Origin: Candidatus Gallispira edinburgensis
GTDB lineage: Bacteria > Bacillota > Clostridia > Lachnospirales > CAG-274
Assembly: GCA_904395805.1 (NCBI GenBank)
Contig: CAJFNV010000054.1
Span: 20,520 to 84,519 of the forward strand
Direction of reading: 5' to 3'
Length of the DNA stretch: 64,000 nt
Shown: piece by piece, positions 9,760-19,765 of the stretch
Numbering within the stretch: position 1 is the first letter of the stretch
How the letters are laid out: the number at the start of each line of letters is the position of its first letter
Translations under genes and position numbers: made by a program
Notes under the pieces: model-generated
The model's input: only the letters and a program-made list of their open reading frames with translations
Told to the model about the DNA's origin: nothing
Database searches by the model: none

Positions 9760-10392
9760 TTAATCTCTTGACATGATTAATATCAGCGTACCTTCTTCCA
9801 CCGAAACAGTTGCAACATCCTCTGTCATAACATTGCTCACACCAAGGGAACTTCCTATTTCCATTTCAGCATCCTTAAGTTCATATTCCATATGCCTTGT
9901 ATTAATGCCTTTGACCTTAGTTGTCAGCGGCAGAAGAGAAACCGTCTGTCCCTTCTCTCCCACAATATCAATACTGTCCTCAACCAGTGTTATAATATTG
10001 TTTTCATCAAGAAGACAGGCCCTTATCCCAAGTCTTACAGGTCTTAAAAGTATATGTACATTGGCAAGACTGTGGTCAAATCTGCTTCCCAGTCCGCCAA
10101 CTATATAAATTTCATCAGACTCTCTCTCAATAGCCATATCAACGGCAATTTCCATATCAGTCTTATCCTTTTTAACGGGATATTCCTCCATAAGGACACC
10201 TAAATTATAAAAAAATTCAATATCCTCCTTATGTGCCGAATCAAAGTCCCCCAGCATAACATTAGGCTGTATCATCATAGCCCTGCAATGCCTGAGACCT
10301 CCGTCGCAGGCTATTATGTAAGCTTCGTCAAAATATTCCCGTATAATTTCATAATTTCTGATCTCACCATTGCCGATAATTATAGTTTTCAT
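9760..10392 (-). CDS. thiN: Thiamine diphosphokinase
   Basis: IIGNGEI..., ACDGGLRHC, LGDFDS, KDKTDMEIAVD, GGLGSRFDHSLAN. Confidence 0.93.
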   Translation of the reverse strand: MKTIIIGNGEIRNYEIIREYFDEAYIIACDGGLRHCRAMMIQPNVMLGDFDSAHKEDIEFFYNLGVLMEEYPVKKDKTDMEIAVDMAIERESDEIYIVGGLGSRFDHSLANVHILLRPVRLGIRACLLDENNIITLVEDSIDIVGEKGQTVSLLPLTTKVKGINTRHMEYELKDAEMEIGSSLGVSNVMTEDVATVSVEEGTLILIMSRD

Positions 10393-10405
10393 ATCCTACC
10401 TCATA

Positions 10406-11074
10406 TTATCCTTTGTATCTGCTCATTATTTCATTAAAGCTCTGAATTCTCTCTGCCGTATTTCCTTTGCCGAATATAGCAGAGCCTGCCACAATTACAT
10501 TTGCACCTGCATCAAGAGGACGGGTAACATTGTCAATATTTATGCCTCCGTCAATTTCAATATCGTATTCATATCCCTTTGCCGCCTTGTATTCAGCAAG
10601 TCCCTCCACATTTTTAAGAGTGGACTCAATAAAACTCTGTCCGCCGAATCCGGGCTCGACACTCATTACAAGGAACATATCCGCATAGTCTGCAAGGTGA
10701 ATGACTTCCTTATAGCTTGTCTTTGGCTTAATTGTAACTGCTGCTTTTTTGCCAAGACTTTTTATTTTCTTAAGCACGGGAACACAGTCCTCTGTTGCTT
10801 CATAATGAATATTTATAATATCTGAGCCTGCCTCTGCAAAAGCTTCAATATATCTTTCAGGCTTAACTATCATTAAATGCACATCAAGAACAAGGTCTGT
10901 TATCTTTCTTATACTTTTTACAACAGGAATACCTATTGAAATATTTGGTACAAACATACCATCCATAACATCCACATGTAAATATGGTACATTGTTTTCC
11001 TCACAAATTTTTATTTCCCTGTCAAGCTTAGTAAAATCAGCAGAAAGCAATGACGGTGACAATATATAATCCAT
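10406..11074 (-). CDS. rpe: Ribulose-phosphate 3-epimerase
   Basis: LSPSLLSADFTKL, HVDVMDGMFVPN, MSVEPGFGGQSF, EIDGGIN. Confidence 0.97.
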   Translation of the reverse strand: MDYILSPSLLSADFTKLDREIKICEENNVPYLHVDVMDGMFVPNISIGIPVVKSIRKITDLVLDVHLMIVKPERYIEAFAEAGSDIINIHYEATEDCVPVLKKIKSLGKKAAVTIKPKTSYKEVIHLADYADMFLVMSVEPGFGGQSFIESTLKNVEGLAEYKAAKGYEYDIEIDGGINIDNVTRPLDAGANVIVAGSAIFGKGNTAERIQSFNEIMSRYKG

Positions 11075-11078
11075 AATT

Positions 11079-11957
11079 TTATCTCCTTTGTTTCAGTTCA
11101 TTGTACAAATATACGAATCTGTCATATCTTTCCTGTGAAATACCTTCTCCTATGTGTTCTTTAACAGCACAGCCGGGCTCAGCTATATGGGCACAGTCTG
11201 TAAAGTAGCACTTGCCTATATAAGGCTCAAACTCTCTGAAATAATGCTGTATATCCCCTGCATCAAGAAAATCCAGTGAAAGAGATGTAAAGCCCGGTGA
11301 ATCCACTATATAGACATCTCCCTCCATGTGGATAAGCTCAACCTGTCTTGTGGTGTGCTTACCTCTTTCTATTTTCCTGCTTATTTCTCCCGTCTGTCTG
11401 TTGCTGTGAGGAATAAGCTCATTAATAAGGCTTGACTTTCCTACACCTGAAGGTCCTGCAAATACAGTCACACCTTTTACAGCCTTTTTAAGCTCGTCAA
11501 TACCAAGCGCCTCTGTTGCAGAAACATAAACCACAGTATAAATACTTCCGTAAATTCTTATAAAATCATTTTTGGCATCCTCATCTGCAAGGTCAGATTT
11601 GTTTATACATATTACAATGTTTGGTATATTCTGAGTTTCAGCAAGTATAAGAAATCTGTCAAGGAGGTCCATATTAATATCGGGACTTGCTGCCGCAAAA
11701 GTAATTACTGCTGTATCAATATTTGTGACCCTTGGTCTTATAAGAGAGTTTTTTCTTTTTTCGATTTTATCGAGAGCACCTTTTTTTGCATCTTCATCAA
11801 GAACTGTAAATTCCACAAAATCTCCCACTGTAGGCACAATTTTAGCCTTTCTGAATCTGCCTCTGGCACTGCATTCATATATATGGTCTGCGGCGGCTAC
11901 ATAGTATAAGCCGCCCACACCTCTTATTATTCTTCCTGTCATATTACTGTATCTCAT
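11079..11957 (-). CDS. rsgA: Ribosome small subunit-dependent GTPase A
   Basis: Circularly permuted GTPase: NKSD, FAGPSGVGKSSLIN, DSPGFTSL, zinc-binding C-terminal CYFTDCAHIAEPGCAVKEH. Confidence 0.96.
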   Translation of the reverse strand: MRYSNMTGRIIRGVGGLYYVAAADHIYECSARGRFRKAKIVPTVGDFVEFTVLDEDAKKGALDKIEKRKNSLIRPRVTNIDTAVITFAAASPDINMDLLDRFLILAETQNIPNIVICINKSDLADEDAKNDFIRIYGSIYTVVYVSATEALGIDELKKAVKGVTVFAGPSGVGKSSLINELIPHSNRQTGEISRKIERGKHTTRQVELIHMEGDVYIVDSPGFTSLSLDFLDAGDIQHYFREFEPYIGKCYFTDCAHIAEPGCAVKEHIGEGISQERYDRFVYLYNELKQRR

Positions 11958-13932
11958 TGTATATTACGCTGCCGTTTACTGTTACTGTATACTCCGTATT
12001 TCCGTCAGAGGTATCATTGACCGTAAACGGAAATTCGTCCTTACCAAGTGTATATTCCTTTAATGTTACCTCAGTCCCGTTTTTCTTTGCCGTAACTTTG
12101 ACGCTGTTTGAATCTGTCAATACTGAGGCATCGGGATTTACAGGAATGCTTACGGCTTTATTCTGAGGAGCTGCCGTAACAGGCTCGGCAGTGGTTGCCT
12201 CTGTCGTAGCCTCTGTTGCAGGCTGTTCTATGTCTATAATAGCCGGTACACTTGTTGTAGCCTCTGTTGAATCATTTCTTACGCCCCTGCTTATTGTTAC
12301 AGTAACCTGGCTTCCTATAGGTACAAATGTATCTGCTGCTATACCCTGGTCGATTACCTGTCCCTCGGGAACAGTATCGCTGTAGCCGTCAATGAACTTT
12401 CCGTTTAATCCAAGCTCATCAAGTATCAGGGCTACCTCCTCCTGAGTTTTAAGCTTAAGATCAGGCACCTGTACTTCTTCATCTACAGAACCCTGGCTTA
12501 CCTTTACATTTATTTTAGCATCGGCGCTTACCATTTCTCCCTCTTCAGGATCCTGTTCGATAATTTCACCGACAGGTCTGTCACTGCTTACATAGTCCAC
12601 AGTTCCCATTGAAAGTCCCATTTCTTCAAGGGCTTCTTCACCCTTTGACTTTCTCATACCTACTATATCAGGCACCTGTATATCTCCTGCACCAAAGCTT
12701 ACATACAATACAACAACATCCCCGGGATTTACTCTTTCGCCCTTTTCAGGAGTCTGCTGTGCAACACAGCCTGCTTCAACGTCAGCCTGGTATACTTCCT
12801 TTCTTTCAATTGTAAGTCCTTTCCTTTCGGCTCTCTCACAAGCCTTTTCATATGTCATACCAACAAAATTCGGCACCTTTATTGTATCACCATAGAGGGT
12901 ATTTCTAAGTATACTTCCCCCTACAGTAATAAGAATTATAATAAGTATACCTGTTATTACTGCGGTAATTATTACATTACGCTCCCTCTTTTTAATTTCA
13001 AGAGCTTCCTCATCCTCTTCAAAAACGTCATCAATATCGGGAATAGGCTTTTTGATACCCTTGTTTTTCTTGTTTACATTGTCAGTATTTCCCTTGCCTT
13101 CATAGACATTTTTAAGTGCCTGCCCCATAGCTCTTGCACTCTGATACCTGTTTTTAGGTTCCTTGGCGCATGCCTTTTTAATAATTTCGATTATTTCTGG
13201 AGCAACCTTTGGATTTACCATTCTCGGATCGGGAATAGGTGACTTGATATGCTTCATAGCAAGGTCAAGGGCGGACTCCCCTTCAAAAGGAATCGTACCT
13301 GTAACCATTTCATAAAGTACTATACCAAGTGAATATATGTCACTTCTCTGGTCAACGTTTTCACCCTTTGCCTGCTCAGGTGAAAAGTAGTGAACAGAGC
13401 CCATATAGTCCCCCTGTGTATTTTCAAGGCTGTTTGCCTTTGCTATACCAAAGTCGGTCACCTTTGCGGTAAGCTTCCCGCCTATTTTGGTAAGAAGTAT
13501 ATTTTCAGGCTTTATATCCCTGTGTATTACTCCGTGGGCATGGGCATTTTCAAGACCTGCCGCTATCTGCATAGCAATGTCACATGCCAGCCTGTTATCC
13601 AGAGGTGCATTTTTATATATAAGCTCCTTAAGGGTATATCCGTCAATATATTCCATTACAATGTAATAGATATCCCCGTCATTACCTACATCATAAACAT
13701 TTACAATATTTGTATGAGCAAGCTGTGCTGCCGCTCTTGCTTCCGTGCTGAATCTGCTTATAAAAGCTTCATCCTCAATAAAGTCAGACTTTAAAACCTT
13801 AAATGTAACATCTCTGCCAAGCTTAAGGTCATTGGCTTTATAAACAATAGCCATACCGCCCTTGCCTATTGTTTCAAGAATTTTATATCTTTCGCTTACA
13901 ACATAGCCCTTTTCAAGTATCATCGGCAACAC
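11944..13932 (-). CDS. prkC: Stk1-family PASTA-domain Ser/Thr protein kinase
   Basis: Hanks kinase (HRDIKPENIL, DFGIAKA), TM segment, several PASTA repeats, TEATT-rich linker. Confidence 0.94.
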   Translation of the reverse strand: MLPMILEKGYVVSERYKILETIGKGGMAIVYKANDLKLGRDVTFKVLKSDFIEDEAFISRFSTEARAAAQLAHTNIVNVYDVGNDGDIYYIVMEYIDGYTLKELIYKNAPLDNRLACDIAMQIAAGLENAHAHGVIHRDIKPENILLTKIGGKLTAKVTDFGIAKANSLENTQGDYMGSVHYFSPEQAKGENVDQRSDIYSLGIVLYEMVTGTIPFEGESALDLAMKHIKSPIPDPRMVNPKVAPEIIEIIKKACAKEPKNRYQSARAMGQALKNVYEGKGNTDNVNKKNKGIKKPIPDIDDVFEEDEEALEIKKRERNVIITAVITGILIIILITVGGSILRNTLYGDTIKVPNFVGMTYEKACERAERKGLTIERKEVYQADVEAGCVAQQTPEKGERVNPGDVVVLYVSFGAGDIQVPDIVGMRKSKGEEALEEMGLSMGTVDYVSSDRPVGEIIEQDPEEGEMVSADAKINVKVSQGSVDEEVQVPDLKLKTQEEVALILDELGLNGKFIDGYSDTVPEGQVIDQGIAADTFVPIGSQVTVTISRGVRNDSTEATTSVPAIIDIEQPATEATTEATTAEPVTAAPQNKAVSIPVNPDASVLTDSNSVKVTAKKNGTEVTLKEYTLGKDEFPFTVNDTSDGNTEYTVTVNGSVIYNEIQ

Positions 13933-13937
13933 CTCCT

Positions 13938-14672
13938 TTAAATATCGATTACAACGGCGGATATGTTGTCTTTACCGCCATTATTGTTTGCTGTATCTAT
14001 AAGCATGCTAACTCTATCTTCTATAGCCAGTGATCTGTTCCCTGCTATATCCAGTATTTCCCTGTCCTCAAGCATGGTATTAAGACCGTCACTGCACATA
14101 ACAATTGTATCATTTTCCTTTACTCTGACTATAAGACCGTCACTGACAACATTTCTGTCGGTTCCCACAGCCCTTGTAATGCAGTTTCTCTGAGGATGGA
14201 CTCTTGCCTCCTCCTCTGTTATCTGACCTGCCTTCACCATTTCTGCAACAAGTGAATGGTCATTTGTTATCTGTTCAATTATGCCGTCAGTTATTCTGTA
14301 AAGCCTTGAATCTCCCACATGGGCAACATAAATATTATCTCCCTCAATAGTTGCGGCAACCATAGTAGTCCCCATATCTCCATACTCTTCATATGAGCAG
14401 CCAAGTTTGTAAACAGCTTCATTTGCCATATTTATACCTCCGATAAGCATGTCAAGAGGTTCTTCTGTACTGTCAGGCTGGTATTTGTCAAGATATGCAA
14501 TAAAAGCCTCAATAGCAGTATTGCTTGCAACCTGCCCGGCCTTATGACCACCCATACCGTCAGCAACTATGTACAGATTAGAGAGCTTGCCTACAGGCTC
14601 ATTTGATACATATATAGAGTCCTCATTTTTAGGACGTACCTGACCTATATCGGTCTTTCCAAAGCCAAACAT
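13938..14672 (-). CDS. prpC: PP2C-type Ser/Thr phosphatase (Stp1/PrpC)
   Basis: TDIGQVRPKNEDS, VADGMGGHKAGQVAS, HVGDSRLYR, CSDGLNTM, GGKDNISAVVIDI; paired with prkC. Confidence 0.95.
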   Translation of the reverse strand: MFGFGKTDIGQVRPKNEDSIYVSNEPVGKLSNLYIVADGMGGHKAGQVASNTAIEAFIAYLDKYQPDSTEEPLDMLIGGINMANEAVYKLGCSYEEYGDMGTTMVAATIEGDNIYVAHVGDSRLYRITDGIIEQITNDHSLVAEMVKAGQITEEEARVHPQRNCITRAVGTDRNVVSDGLIVRVKENDTIVMCSDGLNTMLEDREILDIAGNRSLAIEDRVSMLIDTANNNGGKDNISAVVIDI

Positions 14673-14673
14673 A

Positions 14674-15723
14674 TTATTCCTCCTTCACTTTTTTCTCTTT
14701 ATAGCTTTTCCTGAGCTGTCCGCAGGCAGCATTTATATCGCTGCCAAGCTTTCTTCTTACGGTAGTTTCTATTCCAAGCCTCTGCAGTGTTTCCGCAAAG
14801 CTTCTTATATTTTCCTCTGTGCTTCTCACATAGTTGTTTTCCTTAACATCATTTACGGGTATAAGATTTACATGACACATTAAGCCTTTAAGCCTTGATG
14901 CAAGTTCCCTTGCATTGTCCTCTCCGTCATTTACCCCTTTAATAAGGGCATATTCAAATGTTACACGCCTTTTTGTTGTATCGGCATAGTATTTTGCTGC
15001 CTTTATAAGAGAGTCATAGTCATACTTTCTTGCCACAGGCATTGTATTCTGTCTTATTTCATTATTAGGTGCATGAAGAGAAATTGCAAGTGTGATCTGC
15101 AGCTTTTCTTCCGCAAGCTTATATATTTTATCAACAATACCACATGTTGAAAGGGTTATGTGTCTGTGACTTAAATTATTTCCCTCTTTTGAATGTATTA
15201 TTTCAAGAAAGTCCAAAACATTGTCATAATTATCAAGAGGCTCACCGCTTCCCATAATTACAACATTTGATACCCTTTCTCCCGTGTCTCTCTGAATTTC
15301 ATATATCTGTCCCGCCATTTCTCCCGGGAGAAGATCTCTTTCAAGTCCTCCTATAGTTGAGGCACAGAATGTACAGCCCATTCTGCAGCCGGCCTGAGAT
15401 GATATACACACAGCATTTCCATAGGAGTATTTCATAAGAACACTTTCTATAACTATATTATCCCCGATGTCAAAAAGATACTTACTTGTATTATCCTCCT
15501 TTGACACAAGTTTTTCAACTATTTTTAAGTTTTTTAATGTATAATTTTCTTCAAGCTTCTTTCTGAGGTCCTTTGAAATATTTGTCATTTCATCAAAACT
15601 TGTCACTTGTTTCTGATGGAGCCAGCCATATATCTGCTTTGCCCTGAATGGCTTTTCTCCAAAGCTTTTCATTTCCTCTGTAAGCTTTTCAAGTGTAAAT
15701 GAGCGCAAATCTCTTTTATCCAT
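14674..15723 (-). CDS. rlmN: 23S rRNA (adenine2503-C2)-methyltransferase
   Basis: Radical SAM CRMGCTFCAS, VVIMGSGEPLDNYDN, HITLSTCGI. Confidence 0.96.
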   Translation of the reverse strand: MDKRDLRSFTLEKLTEEMKSFGEKPFRAKQIYGWLHQKQVTSFDEMTNISKDLRKKLEENYTLKNLKIVEKLVSKEDNTSKYLFDIGDNIVIESVLMKYSYGNAVCISSQAGCRMGCTFCASTIGGLERDLLPGEMAGQIYEIQRDTGERVSNVVIMGSGEPLDNYDNVLDFLEIIHSKEGNNLSHRHITLSTCGIVDKIYKLAEEKLQITLAISLHAPNNEIRQNTMPVARKYDYDSLIKAAKYYADTTKRRVTFEYALIKGVNDGEDNARELASRLKGLMCHVNLIPVNDVKENNYVRSTEENIRSFAETLQRLGIETTVRRKLGSDINAACGQLRKSYKEKKVKEE

Positions 15724-17044
15724 TTTTTCTCATCCTTGCTATAAAAAATCCGTCTGTTCCATACTCATGGGGCAAAAGCTGTATATATCCCTTTTCCGCC
15801 GTATCACAGCTCATATTTTCGGGAAGATATTTACTTATATCCTCGGGAGTAAATCCGTATTCCCTGCAGAACCACTTTACATTTTCAATATTTTCCTTAT
15901 GTGATATTGTGCATGTGGAATATACAAGTATTCCGCCCTCCTTCACCATTACCGATGAGGCGGCAAGAATTTTTCTCTGTAAAGCTGAGAGCTCTTCAAT
16001 ATCCTCATAAACTTTGTTATATTTAATATCAGGCTTTTTTCTCACAAGTCCGAAGCCTGAACACGGGGCATCCACAAGTACATAATCAGCCTTTAATTCA
16101 TTATCAATCTCTGCCGCATCCTTGATTTCAGCCTTTATTGATTTAAGCCCCAGACGTTTTGCCCCTTCCTCTATAAGCTCGATTTTGTGAGAATAAATAT
16201 CTCTTGAATATACCTTTCCCGAATCACCCATATATTCGGCTATTGCAAAGCTTTTTCCGCCGGGAGCAGAACACACATCAGCAACAACGGAATTCTTCAA
16301 AGGTGCCATAATTTTAACGGCAAGCATGGAACTCTCATCCATTATATGAAAAAGCCCCTCTTTATAGCACCTGCTTTCGGCTATATTGCTTGTTCTGTAA
16401 ATATACAAGCTGTTGTCAAGAAGTGTATCACTGTCTACAGCAATGCCTTCATCCGAAAATTTATTCTTTAATTCATTTTTGCTAAGTTTTGTTGTGTTTA
16501 CGCATACACTGAGCCTCGGTGGCTGTGCAAATGAAGCACAAACCTTTTCCCCATCCTCAAAGGACATTTCCTTAAGCCAGTATTTTATAAGCCACTCGGG
16601 ATAAGAATATTTAAGGGCAAGGGCCTTTGTCTTATCCTTTGGATATTCAATGCTGTCTTTGTTTCTTGCAATATTTCTGAGCACTCCGTTTACAAAACCT
16701 GAAAGAGAAGAAAAGCTTCTCTTTTTGGCAAGTATAACAGCCTCGTTACAGGCAGCCGATACAGGAATTTTATCCATATAAAGTATCTGATAAACAGCCA
16801 CCCTTAAATTATTTAAAATAAAAGGCTTCATTTTATCTGTTTTAGTCTTTGAGAACTGATCAATAACATAGTCAATGTTTATAAGATTTCTCAATGTTCC
16901 GTTTACAAGTTCTGTTATAAATGCCCTCTGAACAGAAGTAAGCTCACTATGCTTATTCAGTGTTTTCCTTAATATTATATTATTATAGGCACCCTCTTCA
17001 AATATATCCATAAGTACAAAAAGGGCAATTTCTCTTTCTTTCAT
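15716..17044 (-). CDS. rsmB: 16S rRNA (cytosine967-C5)-methyltransferase
   Basis: NusB-like N-terminus; VADVCSAPGGKSFAIAEYM, DAPCSGFGLVRKKPD, VYSTCTISHKEN. Confidence 0.95.
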   Translation of the reverse strand: MKEREIALFVLMDIFEEGAYNNIILRKTLNKHSELTSVQRAFITELVNGTLRNLINIDYVIDQFSKTKTDKMKPFILNNLRVAVYQILYMDKIPVSAACNEAVILAKKRSFSSLSGFVNGVLRNIARNKDSIEYPKDKTKALALKYSYPEWLIKYWLKEMSFEDGEKVCASFAQPPRLSVCVNTTKLSKNELKNKFSDEGIAVDSDTLLDNSLYIYRTSNIAESRCYKEGLFHIMDESSMLAVKIMAPLKNSVVADVCSAPGGKSFAIAEYMGDSGKVYSRDIYSHKIELIEEGAKRLGLKSIKAEIKDAAEIDNELKADYVLVDAPCSGFGLVRKKPDIKYNKVYEDIEELSALQRKILAASSVMVKEGGILVYSTCTISHKENIENVKWFCREYGFTPEDISKYLPENMSCDTAEKGYIQLLPHEYGTDGFFIARMRKNG

Positions 17045-17171
17045 AAATTTATCTCCAAAAAAACTTTAAATTTTAATAAATCTATTGTATAATAAAACCA
17101 TAAATTAATAACTAAGTATATATTAACATATTTTGGTGAATTAAAAAAGTGTTTTTTGAAGGAGTTTGAAT

Positions 17172-17897
17172 ATGTTCAGAACAATAAAGTGGTATGCTAA
17201 ATTAATAGGCTCCCTTGCCATAAACAACGGTCAGCTTAAAAAAGCGGATAAGCTCCTGGCTGAGGGTAAAAAAGAGGAATATGAGGACTTTGTCACAAAG
17301 AAGGTATCGGGCTGGGCAATGGACAGAATGAATGACTCGGGTGCAAAGGTAAATGTTTACGGTATAGAAAATCTTCCGGAGGATAAAAACACTCTCTTTG
17401 TTTCTAACCATCAGAGTAATTTTGACATACTTCTGCTTCTTGCGTATCTTCCTGTTCCAAAAGCCTTTGTAGCAAAGGTTGAGCTTGAAAAGCTTCCTTT
17501 TATAAATCAGTGGATGAAGAGAATACACTGTCTTTTTATGGACCGCAATGACATTAAGCAGTCAGCACAGATAATTATTGAAGGCATAAAGCAGCTTAAA
17601 AGCGGAATAAATATGGTAATATTCCCCGAAGGAACAAGGAGTAAAACAGGAAAACTTGGCGAATTCAAAGGCGGCAGCTTTAAGCTTGCAACAAAAAGCA
17701 AATGCCCCATTGTTCCTTTAACAATTGACGGTACAAGAAATATTATGGAGGCAAATAACTACAGGATAAAGCCTGTAACTGTTAATTTATATATACACCC
17801 CCCAATTGATGTTACAACACTTTCAAAAGAAGAAATTGCCAAGCTGCCTGAAACAGTCAGAGAAACTATAGAAAATGATTTAACGACCTTTGAATAA
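17172..17897 (+). CDS. plsC: 1-acyl-sn-glycerol-3-phosphate acyltransferase (PlsC family)
   Basis: SNHQSNFD, FPEGTRSKTGKLGEFKGG; ATG at 17172 preceded by gaaggag (ORF track uses an upstream TTG). Confidence 0.88.
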   Translation: MFRTIKWYAKLIGSLAINNGQLKKADKLLAEGKKEEYEDFVTKKVSGWAMDRMNDSGAKVNVYGIENLPEDKNTLFVSNHQSNFDILLLLAYLPVPKAFVAKVELEKLPFINQWMKRIHCLFMDRNDIKQSAQIIIEGIKQLKSGINMVIFPEGTRSKTGKLGEFKGGSFKLATKSKCPIVPLTIDGTRNIMEANNYRIKPVTVNLYIHPPIDVTTLSKEEIAKLPETVRETIENDLTTFE

Positions 17898-17947
17898 AAA
17901 ATATGTAAGCTGTAAATTCTAAAACTAAATGAAAGAGAGGTTTTTTT

Positions 17948-18475
17948 ATGAAAAAGGAAAGAATGGCTATACTTAAAATGGTAAATGACGGCAAAATAAC
18001 CGTAGATGAAGCTGTTAAGCTTATGGAAACAATAAAAGGCACAAAAAGCGTGGACCCGGGAGATATGATTGAATCCGTAAGAGAAAAAGTGTGTGAAATA
18101 GTTGAAGATGCAAAGCCTGTTGTAAAAAAATATGCAGGCAAGGCAAAAGAAATGGGAGAAGATGTATACTACAAAGGTAAAACAAAGGTACAGGAATACA
18201 GGGCAAAGGCTAAAAATTCAGACTTTGTTGATGAAGTAATTATTGACCCTGCCGAAGACATTATTGACGAAGTAAAAGAGGCTGCAGGTGACGTTAAAGA
18301 GTCTGTTAAAAGCACAATAGAGGATACTAAAGATGCCGCCGCAGATATCAAAGACTCTGTTAAATCCACAATAGAGGACACAAAAGATGTTGCAGCAGAT
18401 GTTAAAAATACAGTTAAAGACGCTGTAAATGATGTTAAGGATGAACTCAGCTCCGACAGCAAAGACAGTGAGTAA
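17948..18475 (+). CDS. SHOCT/YvlB-N-like short N-terminal domain protein with repetitive amphipathic C-terminus
   Basis: KKERMAILKMVNDGKITVDEAVKLMETI followed by three 18-aa repeats. Confidence 0.6.
   Translation: MKKERMAILKMVNDGKITVDEAVKLMETIKGTKSVDPGDMIESVREKVCEIVEDAKPVVKKYAGKAKEMGEDVYYKGKTKVQEYRAKAKNSDFVDEVIIDPAEDIIDEVKEAAGDVKESVKSTIEDTKDAAADIKDSVKSTIEDTKDVAADVKNTVKDAVNDVKDELSSDSKDSE
18281..18442 (+). repeat. Three in-frame 54-bp (18-aa) tandem repeats
   Basis: AAGDVKESVKSTIEDTKD / AAADIKDSVKSTIEDTKD / VAADVKNTVKDAVNDVKD. Confidence 0.85.
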
Positions 18476-18498
18476 AAATCTATCATAAAATTTTAAGA

Positions 18499-18540
18499 GG
18501 CGGATAAGTTGATTTTAAACTTATTCGCCCTGTCTTTAAT
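18499..18540 (+). terminator. Hairpin terminator between SHOCT-like gene and scrR
   Basis: ggcggataagtt-gatttt-aaacttattcgcc stem followed by ctgtcttt. Confidence 0.5.
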
Positions 18541-18561
18541 ATTATAAAAAGGAAACAGAAT

Positions 18562-19539
18562 ATGACAATAAATGAGATAGCAAAAATGGCGGGAGTTTCA
18601 AGAGCCACCGTGTCAAGGTATCTTAATAACGGCTATGTAAGTGCCGAAAAGAAGGAAATAATAAAAAAAGTTATTGAGGAAACAGGCTATGTACCCTCTA
18701 CACAGGCACAGACTCTCCGTACCAAAAAGACAAATGTTATAGGTGTAATTATACCAAGGCTCAATTCCGATGCAATAGGAAAAATGATAAGCGGAATAAG
18801 CAGTGTTGTTGCAGCAGAAAATTTTCAGCTCATACTGGCAAACACAGCCAATGACGAAAAGGAAGAGCTTAAGTATATAAATACATTTAAAGATAATTTT
18901 GTAGACGGCATTATATTAATAGGAACAATATTCACAAACAAACACAAAAAATTAATAAATGAACTTAACATTCCCCTTGTTATACTTGCCCAGAAACTTG
19001 AGGGGTGTTCATGCGTATACAGTGACGATTACAACGGTACAAAGGCACTTACAAATGTGTTATTGAGGAAAAAGAAAAAAATTGCCTACATAGGAGTTAC
19101 AGACAAGGACAAGGCTGCAGGTCTTTCAAGAAAAAAAGGATATATTTCCGCACTCAATGAAAATAATGTAAAATATGACGACAGGTACATTGTGCAATGC
19201 GAATTTTCACTTGAGGCAGGATATGAAGCCTGTAAAGAGCTTTTCAGCCGTAATATTGATATTGAAGGCATTGTATGTGCTACAGACAATATTGCTGCAG
19301 GTGCTGTAAAATACATTAAACAGTCCGGCAGAAAAATACCTGATGATGTAATGATAACAGGTATTGGTGATAACATAATAGGCACAGTAATGGAGCCTAA
19401 TCTGACCTCACTCCATTTTTATTACAAATCAAGCGGAATGGAGGCAGCTCGTCTTTTAATGAATATGATAACGGGCAGAGAAGAAGGCTGCAGGGAAATA
19501 AAAATGGGCTACAGCGTTATTGAAAGAGAATCAACTTGA
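18562..19539 (+). CDS. LacI-family transcriptional regulator (probable sucrose operon repressor)
   Basis: MTINEIAKMAGVSRATVSRYLNNGYVS HTH, periplasmic-binding-protein-like domain; adjacent to sucrose PTS genes. Confidence 0.92.
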   Translation: MTINEIAKMAGVSRATVSRYLNNGYVSAEKKEIIKKVIEETGYVPSTQAQTLRTKKTNVIGVIIPRLNSDAIGKMISGISSVVAAENFQLILANTANDEKEELKYINTFKDNFVDGIILIGTIFTNKHKKLINELNIPLVILAQKLEGCSCVYSDDYNGTKALTNVLLRKKKKIAYIGVTDKDKAAGLSRKKGYISALNENNVKYDDRYIVQCEFSLEAGYEACKELFSRNIDIEGIVCATDNIAAGAVKYIKQSGRKIPDDVMITGIGDNIIGTVMEPNLTSLHFYYKSSGMEAARLLMNMITGREEGCREIKMGYSVIEREST

Positions 19540-19548
19540 TAAAATATT

Positions 19549-19580
19549 AAAAATCGGAAATTTTTCCGATTTTTTTTATT
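19549..19580 (+). terminator. Rho-independent terminator after LacI regulator
   Basis: aaatcggaaa-tt-tttccgattttttttatt. Confidence 0.8.
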
Positions 19581-19595
19581 TTTTTAACTGTTTTA

Positions 19596-19609
19596 TGTAA
19601 TCGTTCTCT
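19596..19609 (-). promoter_or_regulatory. Candidate LacI/CcpA-type operator (upstream copy)
   Basis: Reverse complement AGAGAACGATTACA; 13/14 to the generic cre pattern TGWNANCGNTNWCA; shares GAGAACGAT with the downstream copy. Confidence 0.55.
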
Positions 19610-19685
19610 TTATTTCTAAATTTCAAAATCAATTTTATCTGTAAATTGCACAATAAATTTTGTTAAAATTTGTGTAAAATATCAA

Positions 19686-19714
19686 TTTACAACAAAATCA
19701 ATACTATGTATAAT
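19686..19714 (+). promoter_or_regulatory. Sigma-A promoter of sucrose PTS operon
   Basis: TTTACA-17 bp-TATAAT. Confidence 0.7.
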
Positions 19715-19726
19715 TAAATCATAAAG

Positions 19727-19740
19727 TGAGAACGATACCA
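19727..19740 (+). promoter_or_regulatory. Candidate LacI/CcpA-type operator (downstream of -10)
   Basis: TGAGAACGATACCA, 13/14 match to TGWNANCGNTNWCA, just downstream of the -10. Confidence 0.65.
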
Positions 19741-19765
19741 CATTAAAATTTAAGGAGGTTTTTTT

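Noticed and set aside
11944-14672. PASTA kinase/phosphatase cluster as novel
   Set aside because: The rsgA-prkC-prpC-rlmN-rsmB order is standard in Firmicutes.
17166-17897. TTG start for the PlsC-family gene
   Set aside because: The ATG at 17172 is better placed relative to the gaaggag RBS.
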